Positions 17,053 to 26,674 of a stretch of DNA of 64,000 nt are shown in pieces. Below the pieces are notes generated by a model. It searched no databases, was not told the origin of the DNA, and worked only from the letters and a program-made list of their open reading frames with translations. Positions within the stretch are counted from its first letter, which is position 1; each line of letters opens with the position of its first letter. The position numbers and the translations under genes were made by a program. Source of the stretch: Flagellimonas spongiicola (GTDB taxonomy: Bacteria > Bacteroidota > Bacteroidia > Flavobacteriales > Flavobacteriaceae); the NCBI RefSeq assembly GCF_023502425.1, contig NZ_JAMFMA010000002.1:310001-374000 (forward strand), written 5' to 3'.

Positions 17053-17892
17053 TTATTTAATCATCTTTAGGTTAACCACCTCCTGTTCGGTAAGATGCCG
17101 CCAATGGCCGCGGGGTAAATCTTTCTTGGTCAATCCAGCAAAAATCACCCGATCCAGTTTTGTGACATTGTACCCTAAATGCTCAAAAATCCTTCGAACT
17201 ATGCGGTTTCTACCGCTATGGATTTGCACCCCAACCTCTCGTTTTGGAGCACCTTGGATATAACTTACATCGTCCACCTGAACACTCCCATCTTCCAAAT
17301 CCAGGCCTGCTTCAATTTTTCTTAAATCAGTCAAAGCAAGACTCTTATCCAGATGTACATGATAGATTTTACGAACACCATGTGTAGGATGCGTCAGTTT
17401 TTTGGTCAAATCCCCATCATTGGTGAACAACAATAAACCTGTGGTATTTCGGTCCAATCGCCCTACTGGAAGCAATCTATTTTTGGAGGCACTGGAGACC
17501 AATTCCATAACCGTACGTCTCCCTTTCTCGTCATTAGTTGTAGTAATAAAATTCTTAGGCTTGTTCAGAAGTATATATTCCTTTTTCTCCGGATTCAGTT
17601 TGCGACCATCAAAACGCACTTCGTCTGATGGTTTTACCTTATACCCCATCTCTGTAATTACTTTACCATTAACAGAAACATTGCCTGCCGCAATATAGGT
17701 GTCCGCTTCTCTTCGAGAACAAATACCAGCATTGGCTATATACCTATTCAATCGAATCTCATTCGGATTGGATTTTTTAGATGCTGCAGTTTTTCGAGTT
17801 TGATTCCCTTGCGGTTTACGGAAGGATTTTTTGGGGTTTCGCCCAGATTGTTGTGAAGATCTCCTATTTCTCGGATTGTCTGATTTCGCCAT
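17053..17892 (-). CDS. 23S rRNA pseudouridine synthase, RsuA/RluB family
   Basis: 279 residues. A basic, Ser/Arg-rich N-terminal tail (1-44) precedes an S4 RNA-binding domain (about 45-105, EIRLNRYIANAGICSRREAD). The RsuA/RluB catalytic core has the conserved GRLDRNTTGLL with catalytic Asp147, then FTNDGDL and the C-terminal HSGRNRIVRRIFEHLGY. The RluB-like subfamily modifies 23S rRNA near U2605, but RluE/RluF-type specificity cannot be excluded. The basic tail is common in Bacteroidota homologues and may aid RNA binding. Confidence 0.9.
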   Translation of the reverse strand: MAKSDNPRNRRSSQQSGRNPKKSFRKPQGNQTRKTAASKKSNPNEIRLNRYIANAGICSRREADTYIAAGNVSVNGKVITEMGYKVKPSDEVRFDGRKLNPEKKEYILLNKPKNFITTTNDEKGRRTVMELVSSASKNRLLPVGRLDRNTTGLLLFTNDGDLTKKLTHPTHGVRKIYHVHLDKSLALTDLRKIEAGLDLEDGSVQVDDVSYIQGAPKREVGVQIHSGRNRIVRRIFEHLGYNVTKLDRVIFAGLTKKDLPRGHWRHLTEQEVVNLKMIK

Positions 17893-17949
17893 CAGTCATT
17901 AATTTTTTGCAAAAGTACTGCTTTATGTCGCTTTGGACATTATAGTTCT

Positions 17950-18900
17950 CTATTTTTCAAACGCCACCGTGGATTGTCGCTCACGGTTAACAATAAGTTT
18001 TGTGACATCCGGACGCGAATAATGTCCAACTGGGTCAAAATTCTGTCTTTCCTCATAAACCCGATTGAAATCCAAGGTTTGATATATGATCCCTTCTTGA
18101 TTTACCACTGGTTCCAGAACCCATTCACCATTTGGCCCTGCTATGCAGCTTCCACCATCTGCCAATATTTTGGGCGCTTTTTCCAAAATTTTATCAAGAT
18201 GTGGAGTTTCAGCAGGAAAATCAGAAGTACGCATCAAAGAAGAAACCGAAATCACAAAACTTCTGGATTCTCTAGCGATGAATCGGGTAATATCTTTTGT
18301 GTTATGCAATCCTCCTGGCCAAACTGCCACGTGTAAATTTTCTCCTTGACCGTATAGCGCAGTTCTAGGTAAAGGCATCCAATTTTCCCAACAATTAAGC
18401 CCGCCAACCGTAAACTGCTTCAGGGAATGCACTTGTAATCCATTGCCATCTCCAGGTGCCCAGGTCAAACGCTCATCATAGGTAGGTTGCAGTTTGCGAT
18501 GTACCGATTTTATGGTTCCCGTTTGATCAATATAGACCAAAGAACAATACAGGCTATGACCTCCACGATCTTTGGCGCGTTCCATCATACCTAAATAGAT
18601 GGCCATCTTATTTGTTTTTGCCAATTCACAAATGGAATTCAACTCGCCAGTCTCAATCTGGATTGAGTTTCGAGCGTAATGAGCATGCAACTCCTTATTC
18701 ACTTTCAAATCCCAAGCTGCTCCCTCTGTATGGGCCAGCCAAAATGGATAGCCCGGTAAAAACGCCTCACCGAACACCAGCAACTCAACATTTTCCATGG
18801 CAGCCTGTTGTATACTGGTTTCAATTCTTTTGATTGTTGCCAATTTATCCAACCAGACAGGGGCAATTTGGGCCATCCCCACTTTAAGTAAATTCTCCAT
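17950..18900 (-). CDS. Nitrilase (carbon-nitrogen hydrolase family)
   Basis: 316 residues. The catalytic triad is readable: Glu45 in VFGEAFLPGYPFW, Lys136 in VHRKLQPTYDER, and Cys170 in GGLNCWENWMPL. The surrounding sequences (FLPGYPFW, CWENxxP) are those of true nitrilases rather than amidases, so it should turn a nitrile into a carboxylic acid and ammonia. The native substrate is unknown. Its ATG overlaps the stop of the upstream UbiA gene by one base (TAATG), so it is probably translated from the isoprenoid operon. Confidence 0.88.
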   Translation of the reverse strand: MENLLKVGMAQIAPVWLDKLATIKRIETSIQQAAMENVELLVFGEAFLPGYPFWLAHTEGAAWDLKVNKELHAHYARNSIQIETGELNSICELAKTNKMAIYLGMMERAKDRGGHSLYCSLVYIDQTGTIKSVHRKLQPTYDERLTWAPGDGNGLQVHSLKQFTVGGLNCWENWMPLPRTALYGQGENLHVAVWPGGLHNTKDITRFIARESRSFVISVSSLMRTSDFPAETPHLDKILEKAPKILADGGSCIAGPNGEWVLEPVVNQEGIIYQTLDFNRVYEERQNFDPVGHYSRPDVTKLIVNRERQSTVAFEK

Positions 18901-19805
18901 TATAAAAACCGATTTATGACCAAATCAACATCTATCAATAAAATACTGACTACGCCTCCCACAATAATAAACTTGAGAATATTATGTAACCAAACATAGT
19001 GTTTTTTACCTGCTGCTTTCCATAATAAAATGATAAAAATGCCTAGCAGGATTATACAGGCAATAAAGTACAAGTACATATATCCTACATCAAAATAATT
19101 GATAAGCAGTAAGGATGGTATTAGGGTCATAGCAATGAGCAAAGCAATAATCGTTTTAGAAAACCGCTGCCCATAAAGTATAGGAATGGTTTTATAGTTT
19201 TGTGCCATATCCCCTGCCATATTTTCCAAATCCTTGATCATTTCCCGTGCCAAAATCAGAAGAAAAAGAAACAAGGCATGAACAAAAATGACCTGCTCAA
19301 AATTTCCATAATAAACAAAAACCACAAAAAAAGGTGCTATGGCCAAGGACGCGGAGATCAAATTGCCAACAAAGGGAATTCTTTTAAGTTTATGTGAATA
19401 GAACCAGATTCCAAAAATATAACTTGAAAAAAACAGCACTGCCCTAAACGAAATGTAGCTAGCGGCCAACACAGCCAAAAAGTTAAGGATAAAATATGTG
19501 GTAAGTTTAAATCTTTGGCTTACCAATCTATCCAACATGCTCTTTCGTGGTTTGTTGATCAAGTCCTTTTCGGCATCATAAAAGTTATTGATGATATAAC
19601 CACTGGCAATTACCAAGGCAGAAGCTGTAACAATCAAAAAGAGATTGAGGTCTAATACTACTTCCCGTAGGCTAGATTGTGAAGAAAGAATAAAAATTGA
19701 CGCAAGGTATTGCGCCAAGGTTATGACCAATATATTATACCCACGAACCACCGAAAATAAACTCATTAGCTTAAAAAGCAGGAGTTTATTTTTTCTACTA
19801 AGCAT
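18900..19805 (-). CDS. UbiA-family prenyltransferase (annotated elsewhere as geranylgeranylglycerol-phosphate geranylgeranyltransferase)
   Basis: 301 residues with eight or so membrane helices. The first Asp-rich site appears as NNFYDAEKDLINKPRK (NxxxDxxxD) and the second as KDLENMAGD (DxxxD). Both bind the Mg-diphosphate of the prenyl donor. Placement beside mevalonate kinase and diphosphomevalonate decarboxylase supports an isoprenoid role. The acceptor, an aromatic quinone precursor or a glycerol phosphate, is not decidable from the sequence. It lies 8 bases downstream of the kinase gene. Confidence 0.85.
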   Translation of the reverse strand: MLSRKNKLLLFKLMSLFSVVRGYNILVITLAQYLASIFILSSQSSLREVVLDLNLFLIVTASALVIASGYIINNFYDAEKDLINKPRKSMLDRLVSQRFKLTTYFILNFLAVLAASYISFRAVLFFSSYIFGIWFYSHKLKRIPFVGNLISASLAIAPFFVVFVYYGNFEQVIFVHALFLFLLILAREMIKDLENMAGDMAQNYKTIPILYGQRFSKTIIALLIAMTLIPSLLLINYFDVGYMYLYFIACIILLGIFIILLWKAAGKKHYVWLHNILKFIIVGGVVSILLIDVDLVINRFL

Positions 19806-19813
19806 GATGATGA

Positions 19814-20752
19814 CTAGAAGTTGTAAACCACTTCCAAATTGTAGTCTTTAAGCGCTTTTTTGGCCTTATCCAAGTCTTGGGTGAATCCTAAAATATAGCC
19901 TCCACCACCGGAACCACAAAGTTTTAGATAGTAGTCGTTGCTTTCAATACCTTGTTGCCACAATTTGTGGAATTTAGCAGGGATCATCGGTTTAAAATGA
20001 TCCAAAACCACATGCGACAACTCTTTGAGGTTTCCAAATAGGGATTTGACATTACCACTTAAAAAATCGTCGACACAAGCATCCGTGTGCTTTATGAATT
20101 GATTTTTCAGCATATTCCTAAACCCTTCCTGCTTCATTTTTTCTAAGAAAATCTGCACCATTGGGGCAGTTTCTCCCGTCATTCCACTATCCAATAAGAA
20201 AACCGCGCCCTTTCCCTCCTTGTTTTGAGAAGGAATGCTTGTAGATTCAATATTGTCCTTGGAATTTATCAGGATAGGTATACTCAGATAACTGTTCAAA
20301 GGATCCAAACCAGAAGACTTACCATGGAAAAATGACTCCATCTTTCCAAAAATTTCCTTGAGCTTCAATAATTTCTCACGAGTAAGGTTTTCAAGGACCG
20401 TTATCTTGTTTGTGGCATATTTATCATAAACAGCTGCTACTAAAGCGCCACTACTTCCAATACCATATCCTTGCGGGATGGAACTGTCAAAATACATTCC
20501 ATTGTCCACATCCTTTTCCAATGATTTCAAATCAAACGAAACAAGTCCATTGGATTCATTTTCTAAAGTTCTAAGATATTCCACATACCTTTTGAGGGCA
20601 TTGTTGGAATTCTTTGCTGTCTCGGATGGTTGATCATCCGTTTTCAACGCACCTTTAAAAAAATTATAGGGAATGGAAAGTCCCTTGGAATCTTTGATGA
20701 TTCCGTACTCACCAAAAAGAAGAATCTTGGAATAAAATAGAGGTCCTTTCAT
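19814..20752 (-). CDS. Mevalonate kinase-like GHMP kinase
   Basis: 312 residues. The N-terminus is YSKILLFGEYGIIKDSKG, as in mevalonate kinases. GHMP motif 2 is QGYGIGSSGALVAAVY (ATP loop) and motif 3 is CGSGGGGYILGF. LLDSGMTGETAPMV also fits. It would phosphorylate mevalonate. Diphosphomevalonate decarboxylase lies 124 bases upstream on the same strand. The third enzyme of the route, phosphomevalonate kinase, is not in the window. Confidence 0.85.
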   Translation of the reverse strand: MKGPLFYSKILLFGEYGIIKDSKGLSIPYNFFKGALKTDDQPSETAKNSNNALKRYVEYLRTLENESNGLVSFDLKSLEKDVDNGMYFDSSIPQGYGIGSSGALVAAVYDKYATNKITVLENLTREKLLKLKEIFGKMESFFHGKSSGLDPLNSYLSIPILINSKDNIESTSIPSQNKEGKGAVFLLDSGMTGETAPMVQIFLEKMKQEGFRNMLKNQFIKHTDACVDDFLSGNVKSLFGNLKELSHVVLDHFKPMIPAKFHKLWQQGIESNDYYLKLCGSGGGGYILGFTQDLDKAKKALKDYNLEVVYNF

Positions 20753-20876
20753 TTCTTGAAATCGAAGGTAAAATTAGTGTTTTTTCTTTAATCCTTGCCT
20801 AACCCAACTGATTAACAACCATTTTGACAGCTATAATGTACAATCTTGCTTTCAAAACGTGGAAAACAATAATCAA

Positions 20877-21971
20877 TTATACGGTTGATGATACTATTTT
20901 TTTCGCTCCATTTCCTGCCCTATCACAGATATAATGCCCTTGTTCGCAATGCATGACTAATCTTTCTTGAATAAATGTGATCGCCTGGTCTTTAATGTGT
21001 TCAGGATACAATACATGAACATTGGCCCCTGCATCAAGGGTAAAACAAATAGGTAATTTGGTTTCCTTTCTAAAATCCCAAATCTTGTGGATGATTTCCA
21101 AGGTATCCGGTTTCATTAAGATAAAATAGGGCAAACTGGTCATCATCATGGCATGAAGTGTTAATGCCTCACTTTCCACAATTGCAATAAATCCTTCCAG
21201 ATCACCTTTTGCCAAAATGGATTGTAGTTTATCCAGATTTTCATGTGCTTGGGTAAATCTGGTTTGTGCATAGGGATGACCATGCATTAGATTGTGGCCT
21301 ACAGTACTACTCACCTGTTTTTGACCCTTGTGCACCAATAAAATGGTATCATGGAAATTTTTGAAATTTGAATGTACTTGATAGGGATAAGGCACTCCAT
21401 ATAGATCAGAACTGTTCTGAATATTATTATGACTCCCCCATTGAATCAAATCTCCTTCAATACTTCTGCATGCACTCCCAGAGCCCAAACGTGCCAAAAA
21501 TGACACCTTCCTTTTAAAAAAATCATCATCCATCTTAACAGAGATTTGCCGCTCTATTTCCATCAAGCAAAGGGCAAGAGCAGCCATTCCACTAGCAGAT
21601 GAAGCTATCCCACTACTATGGGGAAATGAGTTGGATGTATTTATGGTAAAGTGATATTGCTTTAGAAACGGAAGGTAATCCTCGACGCGTGTAAAAAAGT
21701 GCTCAATCTTTGGTTTAAAATCAGGTTTTGGTTTCCCGTCCAAATGTAATTCAAAAGCAAAACCATCGGAATTTTCCTTTTTTTGATAGGTTAAAGCAGT
21801 AGTAGTTGCACAGGCATCCAAGGTAAAACTTATGGATGGATTTGCTGGAATTTGATTTTCCTTCTTACCCCAATATTTTACCAACGCTATATTACTGGGT
21901 GCTTTCCAAGTTACCGTACCCGACTCGGGCAAGTTGTTATTGTATGATGGCAAAAACTCCTTTTCGGTCAT
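20877..21971 (-). CDS. mvaD: Diphosphomevalonate decarboxylase
   Basis: 364 residues, GHMP family. The N-terminal region has APSNIALVKYWGKKE, typical of this enzyme. The ATP loop is PHSSGIASSASGMAALAL, followed by SGSACRSIEGDLIQWG and the C-terminal LDAGANVHVLYPE. It decarboxylates mevalonate diphosphate to isopentenyl diphosphate. It is the first gene of the minus-strand isoprenoid run (mvaD, mevalonate kinase, UbiA, nitrilase, then the pseudouridine synthase). Confidence 0.94.
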   Translation of the reverse strand: MTEKEFLPSYNNNLPESGTVTWKAPSNIALVKYWGKKENQIPANPSISFTLDACATTTALTYQKKENSDGFAFELHLDGKPKPDFKPKIEHFFTRVEDYLPFLKQYHFTINTSNSFPHSSGIASSASGMAALALCLMEIERQISVKMDDDFFKRKVSFLARLGSGSACRSIEGDLIQWGSHNNIQNSSDLYGVPYPYQVHSNFKNFHDTILLVHKGQKQVSSTVGHNLMHGHPYAQTRFTQAHENLDKLQSILAKGDLEGFIAIVESEALTLHAMMMTSLPYFILMKPDTLEIIHKIWDFRKETKLPICFTLDAGANVHVLYPEHIKDQAITFIQERLVMHCEQGHYICDRAGNGAKKIVSSTV

Positions 21972-21986
21972 TTAATAGATTTTGGG

Positions 21987-21994
21987 CAAAGATA
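21987..21994 (-). promoter_or_regulatory. Possible Bacteroidota -7 promoter element of mvaD
   Basis: On the minus strand the sequence reads TATCTTTG, an exact match to the TAnnTTTG -7 element of Bacteroidota housekeeping promoters. It lies 15 bases upstream of the mvaD ATG, which would give a very short 5' leader. No TTG at the expected -33 spacing was found, so support is partial. Confidence 0.35.
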
Positions 21995-22062
21995 AGGCAG
22001 GACAAGGCGTAGTTGGGATTGGGATTAAATAAATTCTTATTTTAGACGTGAACACAATTGCC

Positions 22063-22536
22063 ATGAAGAAAAGGTTGACCTATATCACCATTGCTGTACT
22101 CATCTGTTTGTTGATAGGGTTTCTCTCTAGTTTTGCCACCCAAAGTTCAGTAAATGATTGGTATGTAGGACTAATAAAACCAAGCTTTAATCCCCCTAAT
22201 TGGGTATTCGCACCCGTTTGGACGACTTTATACATCATGATGGGCATTGCTGCAGGAATCGTTTGGTCCAAAGGCTTCCATCATATTTGGGTGAAGACCG
22301 CCCTTTATCATTTCGGATTCCAATTGCTTTTCAATGCACTGTGGAGTATTGTTTTCTTTGGACTTAAGAATCCGTTTTGGGCTTTTTTGGTTATTCTGGT
22401 GCTATTAACGCTCATTATGCTCACTATAAAATGGTTTCGAGTGGTGAGCAAAGCTGCCTCCTATTTGCTAATTCCTTATTTGCTTTGGGTCTGTTTTGCA
22501 ACCTTGCTGAACTACAAGATTTGGGAGTTGAATTAA
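22063..22536 (+). CDS. TspO/MBR family tryptophan-rich membrane protein
   Basis: 157 residues from the ATG at 22063; an in-frame GTG 15 bases upstream is less likely. Five hydrophobic helices are visible. Diagnostic segments are WYVGLIKPSFNPPNWVFAPVWT (the conserved loop after helix 1) and FNALWSIVFFGLKNPFWA. TspO proteins bind tetrapyrroles and sterol-like molecules. Its role in this organism is unknown. It is divergent from the isoprenoid genes and its stop overlaps the convergent DUF1697 gene by 4 bases. Confidence 0.9.
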   Translation: MKKRLTYITIAVLICLLIGFLSSFATQSSVNDWYVGLIKPSFNPPNWVFAPVWTTLYIMMGIAAGIVWSKGFHHIWVKTALYHFGFQLLFNALWSIVFFGLKNPFWAFLVILVLLTLIMLTIKWFRVVSKAASYLLIPYLLWVCFATLLNYKIWELN

Positions 22537-23066
22537 GCCTCACAGAGTTCCAATAGTTTCCTTACCGTTTTAAGATTTCGCGCTGTGGCACTTACTTGTA
22601 ACTTTCGTTCAACAAGGTTATTACTCAGTTTTGCTTTCCCATATCCCGCTTTACAACAGAGATAAACACAGTCCGTAGTAATATGAAAATCCTCATGATC
22701 AAAGCTCAATTTATTGAAATCCTCTATCCGCTCCGCATTAGGTGTCTGTTTTAGAAACACGAAGTATTGACTCTTTTCTTCTTCTGATAGATAGGGACTG
22801 TGCTTTAAAATCCCTTCCAATTCCTCTTTCAATAGAACCAATGTGGGAACATCAAATCCAAAGTCCTTCAAAATAGCTTCGTGAACCAATTTCTCAATTG
22901 CCTTGCTATCTATTTCCTTAGTCTTGCAAACTATATTTCCACTTTGGATATAGGTCTCCAATTGCTCAAGGCCCCTTTGCTTCAAACTGTTCCTCAACTC
23001 TGCCATTTTGATTTTCTTCTGACCGCTCACATTGATTCCTCGAAGTAGGACGATATATGTTTTCAT
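22533..23066 (-). CDS. DUF1697 domain protein
   Basis: 177 residues if started at the ATG at 23066 ([13 protein letters not shown]), the usual start of DUF1697 proteins. A longer in-frame version reaching 23180 adds a sequence with no family match and runs across the glycerol kinase start, so it is rejected. Conserved features are [18 protein letters not shown] and YIQSGNIV. No biochemical function is established for this family. It is divergent from glpK across 68 bases. Confidence 0.85.
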   Translation of the reverse strand: MKTYIVLLRGINVSGQKKIKMAELRNSLKQRGLEQLETYIQSGNIVCKTKEIDSKAIEKLVHEAILKDFGFDVPTLVLLKEELEGILKHSPYLSEEEKSQYFVFLKQTPNAERIEDFNKLSFDHEDFHITTDCVYLCCKAGYGKAKLSNNLVERKLQVSATARNLKTVRKLLELCEA

Positions 23067-23134
23067 TTTTCTTAATATGGATTGTGAATCTACGCAGATT
23101 AATTTTATTAAATTCAGGGATATTAAAAAATCAA

Positions 23135-24631
23135 ATGGACCAGTATATACTTGCCCTTGATCAGGGAACCACAAGCTCAAGAGCTGTTGTAGTAGATAAA
23201 AAAGGTACTATAGTGGCGGTGGCTCAAAAAGAATTCACTCAAATATTCCCACAACCAGGTTGGGTGGAACATGATCCAAAAGAAATATGGGCTACCCAGG
23301 CAGGAATGGCAGCAGAGGCAGTTACTCAAAAAGGCCTCAAGGCAGAACAAATAGCTGCAATCGGAATTACCAACCAGCGGGAAACCGTAGTCGTTTGGAA
23401 TAAGATCACGGGCGAACCGGTTTACAATGCAATTGTATGGCAAGATAAGCGTACGGCTGATTATTGTGATGAACTAAAGGACCAGGGTAAATCTGCTATG
23501 ATTCGGGAAAAAACTGGTTTGGTTATCGATTCTTATTTTTCAGGAACCAAGGTGAAATGGATTTTGGACAATGTTGCTGGGGCCAGAACTGAGGCTGAAG
23601 CTGGAAATCTATTAATGGGGACCATAGATACTTGGCTCATTTGGAAGATGACCGAAGGTCAATTGCACATAACTGACGTGACCAATGCCTCCCGAACATT
23701 GTTGTTTAACATCAACAATCTTGAATGGGACCAAGAACTTTTGGACTTAATGGGAATTCCTGCAAGCATGCTTCCTGAGGTCAAACAATCAAGTGAGGTT
23801 TACGGCTATACAAGTCCTAATTTCTTCGCCTCAAAAATTCCAATAGCAGGCATTGCAGGAGATCAACAGGCTGCTCTTTTTGGTCAAATGTGCACGCAAA
23901 AAGGCATGGTCAAAAATACCTATGGCACCGGTTGTTTTATGTTGATGAACATTGGAGATCAACCTATTGTCTCCAAGAACAATCTGTTAACCACCATAGC
24001 CTGGAAAATCAACGGAAAATCCACCTATGCCTTTGAAGGTAGTGTATTCATTGCCGGAGCAGTGGTTCAATGGTTAAGAGACAGCTTAAAAATCATAAAA
24101 ACATCTGCTGAGGTCGAAGCACTGGCCTCATCCGTCAAAAGTACAGAAGGTGTTTATCTTGTACCCGCATTTGCTGGACTTGGTGCTCCGTATTGGAACC
24201 AACATGCCCAAGGGACTATTTTCGGACTTACCAGAGGTAGCACCGATGCACATATTGCTCGGGCCGCTTTAGAATCCATAGCCTACCAAACCATGGATAT
24301 TTTGAGAGCCATGGAAGCGGATTCAGGGATTTCCATCAATGAATTAAGGGTAGACGGAGGGGCAACAGTCAACAACCTGTTAATGCAATTTCAAGCAGAT
24401 GTATTAGGAACCGAAACCGTGCGACCCAAAGTTGTTGAAACCACGGTGATGGGCGCAGCATATTTAGCAGGTTTAGCTGTGGAATATTGGAAAAATGCAG
24501 AAGAAATTCATGATATTTGGCAAACCGACGTTCATTTCAATCCAACCCAGGAACGTAAACCTATCGAAAATGGCATCAAAGGATGGCATAGAGCGGTTGA
24601 AGCCTTGGAACACTGGGCAAAACAACATTGA
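23135..24631 (+). CDS. glpK: Glycerol kinase
   Basis: 498 residues from the ATG at 23135, whose N-terminus [16 protein letters not shown] is the normal FGGY-family start; an in-frame ATG at 23057 gives an unlikely extension. Other family features are [62 protein letters not shown] and [18 protein letters not shown]. It converts glycerol and ATP to glycerol 3-phosphate. The facilitator gene follows after 34 bases, forming a glycerol uptake unit. Confidence 0.96.
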   Translation: MDQYILALDQGTTSSRAVVVDKKGTIVAVAQKEFTQIFPQPGWVEHDPKEIWATQAGMAAEAVTQKGLKAEQIAAIGITNQRETVVVWNKITGEPVYNAIVWQDKRTADYCDELKDQGKSAMIREKTGLVIDSYFSGTKVKWILDNVAGARTEAEAGNLLMGTIDTWLIWKMTEGQLHITDVTNASRTLLFNINNLEWDQELLDLMGIPASMLPEVKQSSEVYGYTSPNFFASKIPIAGIAGDQQAALFGQMCTQKGMVKNTYGTGCFMLMNIGDQPIVSKNNLLTTIAWKINGKSTYAFEGSVFIAGAVVQWLRDSLKIIKTSAEVEALASSVKSTEGVYLVPAFAGLGAPYWNQHAQGTIFGLTRGSTDAHIARAALESIAYQTMDILRAMEADSGISINELRVDGGATVNNLLMQFQADVLGTETVRPKVVETTVMGAAYLAGLAVEYWKNAEEIHDIWQTDVHFNPTQERKPIENGIKGWHRAVEALEHWAKQH

Positions 24632-24665
24632 TAATCAAACCTAACTTTTAACCAACACGTATAAA

Positions 24666-25397
24666 ATGACTCCGTTTATTTCTGAAATCATTGGAACTTT
24701 TTTATTGATTTTATTGGGGTGTGGCGTTAATGCCAATGTATCACTTAACAAAACCTACGGTAGCGGATCCGGATGGATTGTAATAACCACAGGCTGGGCA
24801 TTTGCCGTTTTCACGGGAGTAGTGGTTGCTGGCCCGCATAGTGGTGCCCATTTGAATCCAGCAGTCACAATTGGATTGGCACTGGCCGGAGAGTTTTCAA
24901 TTTATGATGTACCGAGTTATGTTATTGCCCAATTTATTGGCGCAATGCTTGGTGCATTTATAGTTTGGTTAATGAACAAGGATCATTTTGACGCCACAGC
25001 GGATGGCAATACTAAAAGAGGGGTGTTCTGCAATGCACCTGCCATACCAAATACTTTCCAGAATATGCTAACTGAAATCATGGGCACTTTTGTATTGGTC
25101 TTTGCCGTACTCTATTTCACCGATGCTGTAAATACAGACGACAATACCATAATTGGATTGGGATCCCTCGGGGCATTACCAGTGGCATTGATCGTTTGGG
25201 GAATCGGTCTTTCTTTGGGAGGTACCACGGGTTACGCCATCAATCCTGCCAGGGATCTGGGCCCGAGGATCATTCACGCTTTGGTTCCGATAAAAGATAA
25301 GGGTTCCAACGGTTGGGGTTACAGCTGGATTCCTGTGATAGGACCAGTTCTTGGAGCCGCACTAGCTGCTGGCGTAGATTTTTTACTTCAACACTAA
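24666..25397 (+). CDS. glpF: Glycerol facilitator / aquaglyceroporin (MIP family)
   Basis: 243 residues, six helices. The two pore motifs are HLNPAVTIG and AINPARDLGPR. The Asp directly after the second NPAR is characteristic of glycerol-conducting members rather than pure water channels. It allows glycerol to diffuse across the inner membrane, where GlpK traps it by phosphorylation. It follows glpK directly; the next gene is convergent with only 2 bases between. Confidence 0.93.
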   Translation: MTPFISEIIGTFLLILLGCGVNANVSLNKTYGSGSGWIVITTGWAFAVFTGVVVAGPHSGAHLNPAVTIGLALAGEFSIYDVPSYVIAQFIGAMLGAFIVWLMNKDHFDATADGNTKRGVFCNAPAIPNTFQNMLTEIMGTFVLVFAVLYFTDAVNTDDNTIIGLGSLGALPVALIVWGIGLSLGGTTGYAINPARDLGPRIIHALVPIKDKGSNGWGYSWIPVIGPVLGAALAAGVDFLLQH

Positions 25398-25399
25398 GC

Positions 25400-26674
25400 T
25401 TATTTTACCCTTTTTGAAATTGCTTGTGCTACCATATAGCCTCCAGTCCAAGCATTTTGAAAATTGAAACCACCTGTAATAGCGTCAACATTGATGACTT
25501 CACCTGCAAAGAATAGATTTTGGTGAATCTTGCTTTCGAATGTTTTGAAGTTTATTTCTTTGAGATCAATCCCCCCAGCGGTCACAAATTCTTCCTTGAA
25601 GGTGCTTTTACCTTCCACTTTAAAGGAACTTGCCGTTAACTGCATGGCCAAATTTTGAAGTTGGATTTTTGTCAAATCCGCCCAACGTGTTTCGTTTTCT
25701 ATACCGGCGGCATAGACCAGTTTAATCCATAAACGTTTGGCAATGTTCATGGCTTTGGTGCGCAACACGGTCTTTTTGGGTTCCGAAGCTTTTATTTCCC
25801 AAAGAAAGTTTTCCATGGCACCAGTAGTATAGTCGGGCATCCAATTAACGGTAATCCTAAAATTATACTGGTATTCGTTAAGGATGTTGGCGCCCCAAGC
25901 GGATAGTTTTAGAATGGCCGGACCGCTTAGACCCCAGTGTGTAACCAAAAGTGGACCTTCGGATTGTAACACAGGTTCATCAATTACGGCACTTTTCAAA
26001 GTGACTGAAACTTTCGAACTAAAAATCTTTTTTGCTGGTATTTCAACAGAAACATTCTTACTAACGCCCTGTATTCCCTTTAACCGTTCATCTTTAATAT
26101 TAAACGTAAAAAGTGACGGAACCGGGCTGACTATTTGATGCCCTAACCCTGCCATAAAATTCCAAACTTTTGGGCTGCTACCTGTGGTAATAACAAGATG
26201 CTTGGTAGAATAATGCTTATTCATGGTAGTAATCTGCCATGAATCATTTTCCAATTTTGAAATTTGCTTGACTGCGCTATTTTTTAGAACCCGAACATCT
26301 AGCCGGTTTGCTTCGCCTAACAAGCAATCTATAATGGATTGGGAATTATCACTCACTGGAAAAACACGACCGTCCTCCTCAATTTTCAATGATACTCCCC
26401 GGTCCTCGAAAAACGCCATTACATCTCCTGGAGCATGTGTATGAAAAGGACCTAACAGTTCTTTTTGACCTCTCGGGTAATTCAATACCAGATTCTGCGG
26501 AATAAATTCAGCATGCGTTACATTGCATCGACCTCCACCTGAAACACGCACTTTGGAGAGTACGGTTTTCCCTTTTTCGAATATGGCTATTTTTAGCGCA
26601 GGTGATTTTTCAGCAATATGAATTGCCGTATAAAACCCTGCTGCACCCCCACCAACAATGATTACGTCGAACAT
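25400..26674 (-). CDS. HI0933/YhiN-family FAD-dependent oxidoreductase
   Basis: 424 residues. An N-terminal dinucleotide fold reads FDVIIVGGGAAGFYTAIHIAE, followed by the family signature KVRVSGGGRCNVTH and, near the C-terminus, TAGGIDLKEIN and FFAGEVINVDAITGGFNFQNAW. These are diagnostic of the HI0933 family of flavoproteins, whose substrates are mostly unknown (one member, BaiN, acts on bile acids). Its ATG overlaps the stop of the glycerophosphodiesterase gene by one base. Confidence 0.88.
   Translation of the reverse strand: MFDVIIVGGGAAGFYTAIHIAEKSPALKIAIFEKGKTVLSKVRVSGGGRCNVTHAEFIPQNLVLNYPRGQKELLGPFHTHAPGDVMAFFEDRGVSLKIEEDGRVFPVSDNSQSIIDCLLGEANRLDVRVLKNSAVKQISKLENDSWQITTMNKHYSTKHLVITTGSSPKVWNFMAGLGHQIVSPVPSLFTFNIKDERLKGIQGVSKNVSVEIPAKKIFSSKVSVTLKSAVIDEPVLQSEGPLLVTHWGLSGPAILKLSAWGANILNEYQYNFRITVNWMPDYTTGAMENFLWEIKASEPKKTVLRTKAMNIAKRLWIKLVYAAGIENETRWADLTKIQLQNLAMQLTASSFKVEGKSTFKEEFVTAGGIDLKEINFKTFESKIHQNLFFAGEVINVDAITGGFNFQNAWTGGYMVAQAISKRVK

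Noticed and set aside
17402-17698. Open frame opposite the pseudouridine synthase gene
   Set aside because: It is the antisense shadow of a well-supported gene and has no domain or start context of its own.
23057-23134. Upstream start for glycerol kinase
   Set aside because: The ATG at 23135 matches the conserved kinase N-terminus; the extension is hydrophobic noise overlapping the DUF1697 start.
23067-23180. Upstream start for the DUF1697 gene
   Set aside because: It would run across the glpK start, and the family begins at [10 protein letters not shown].
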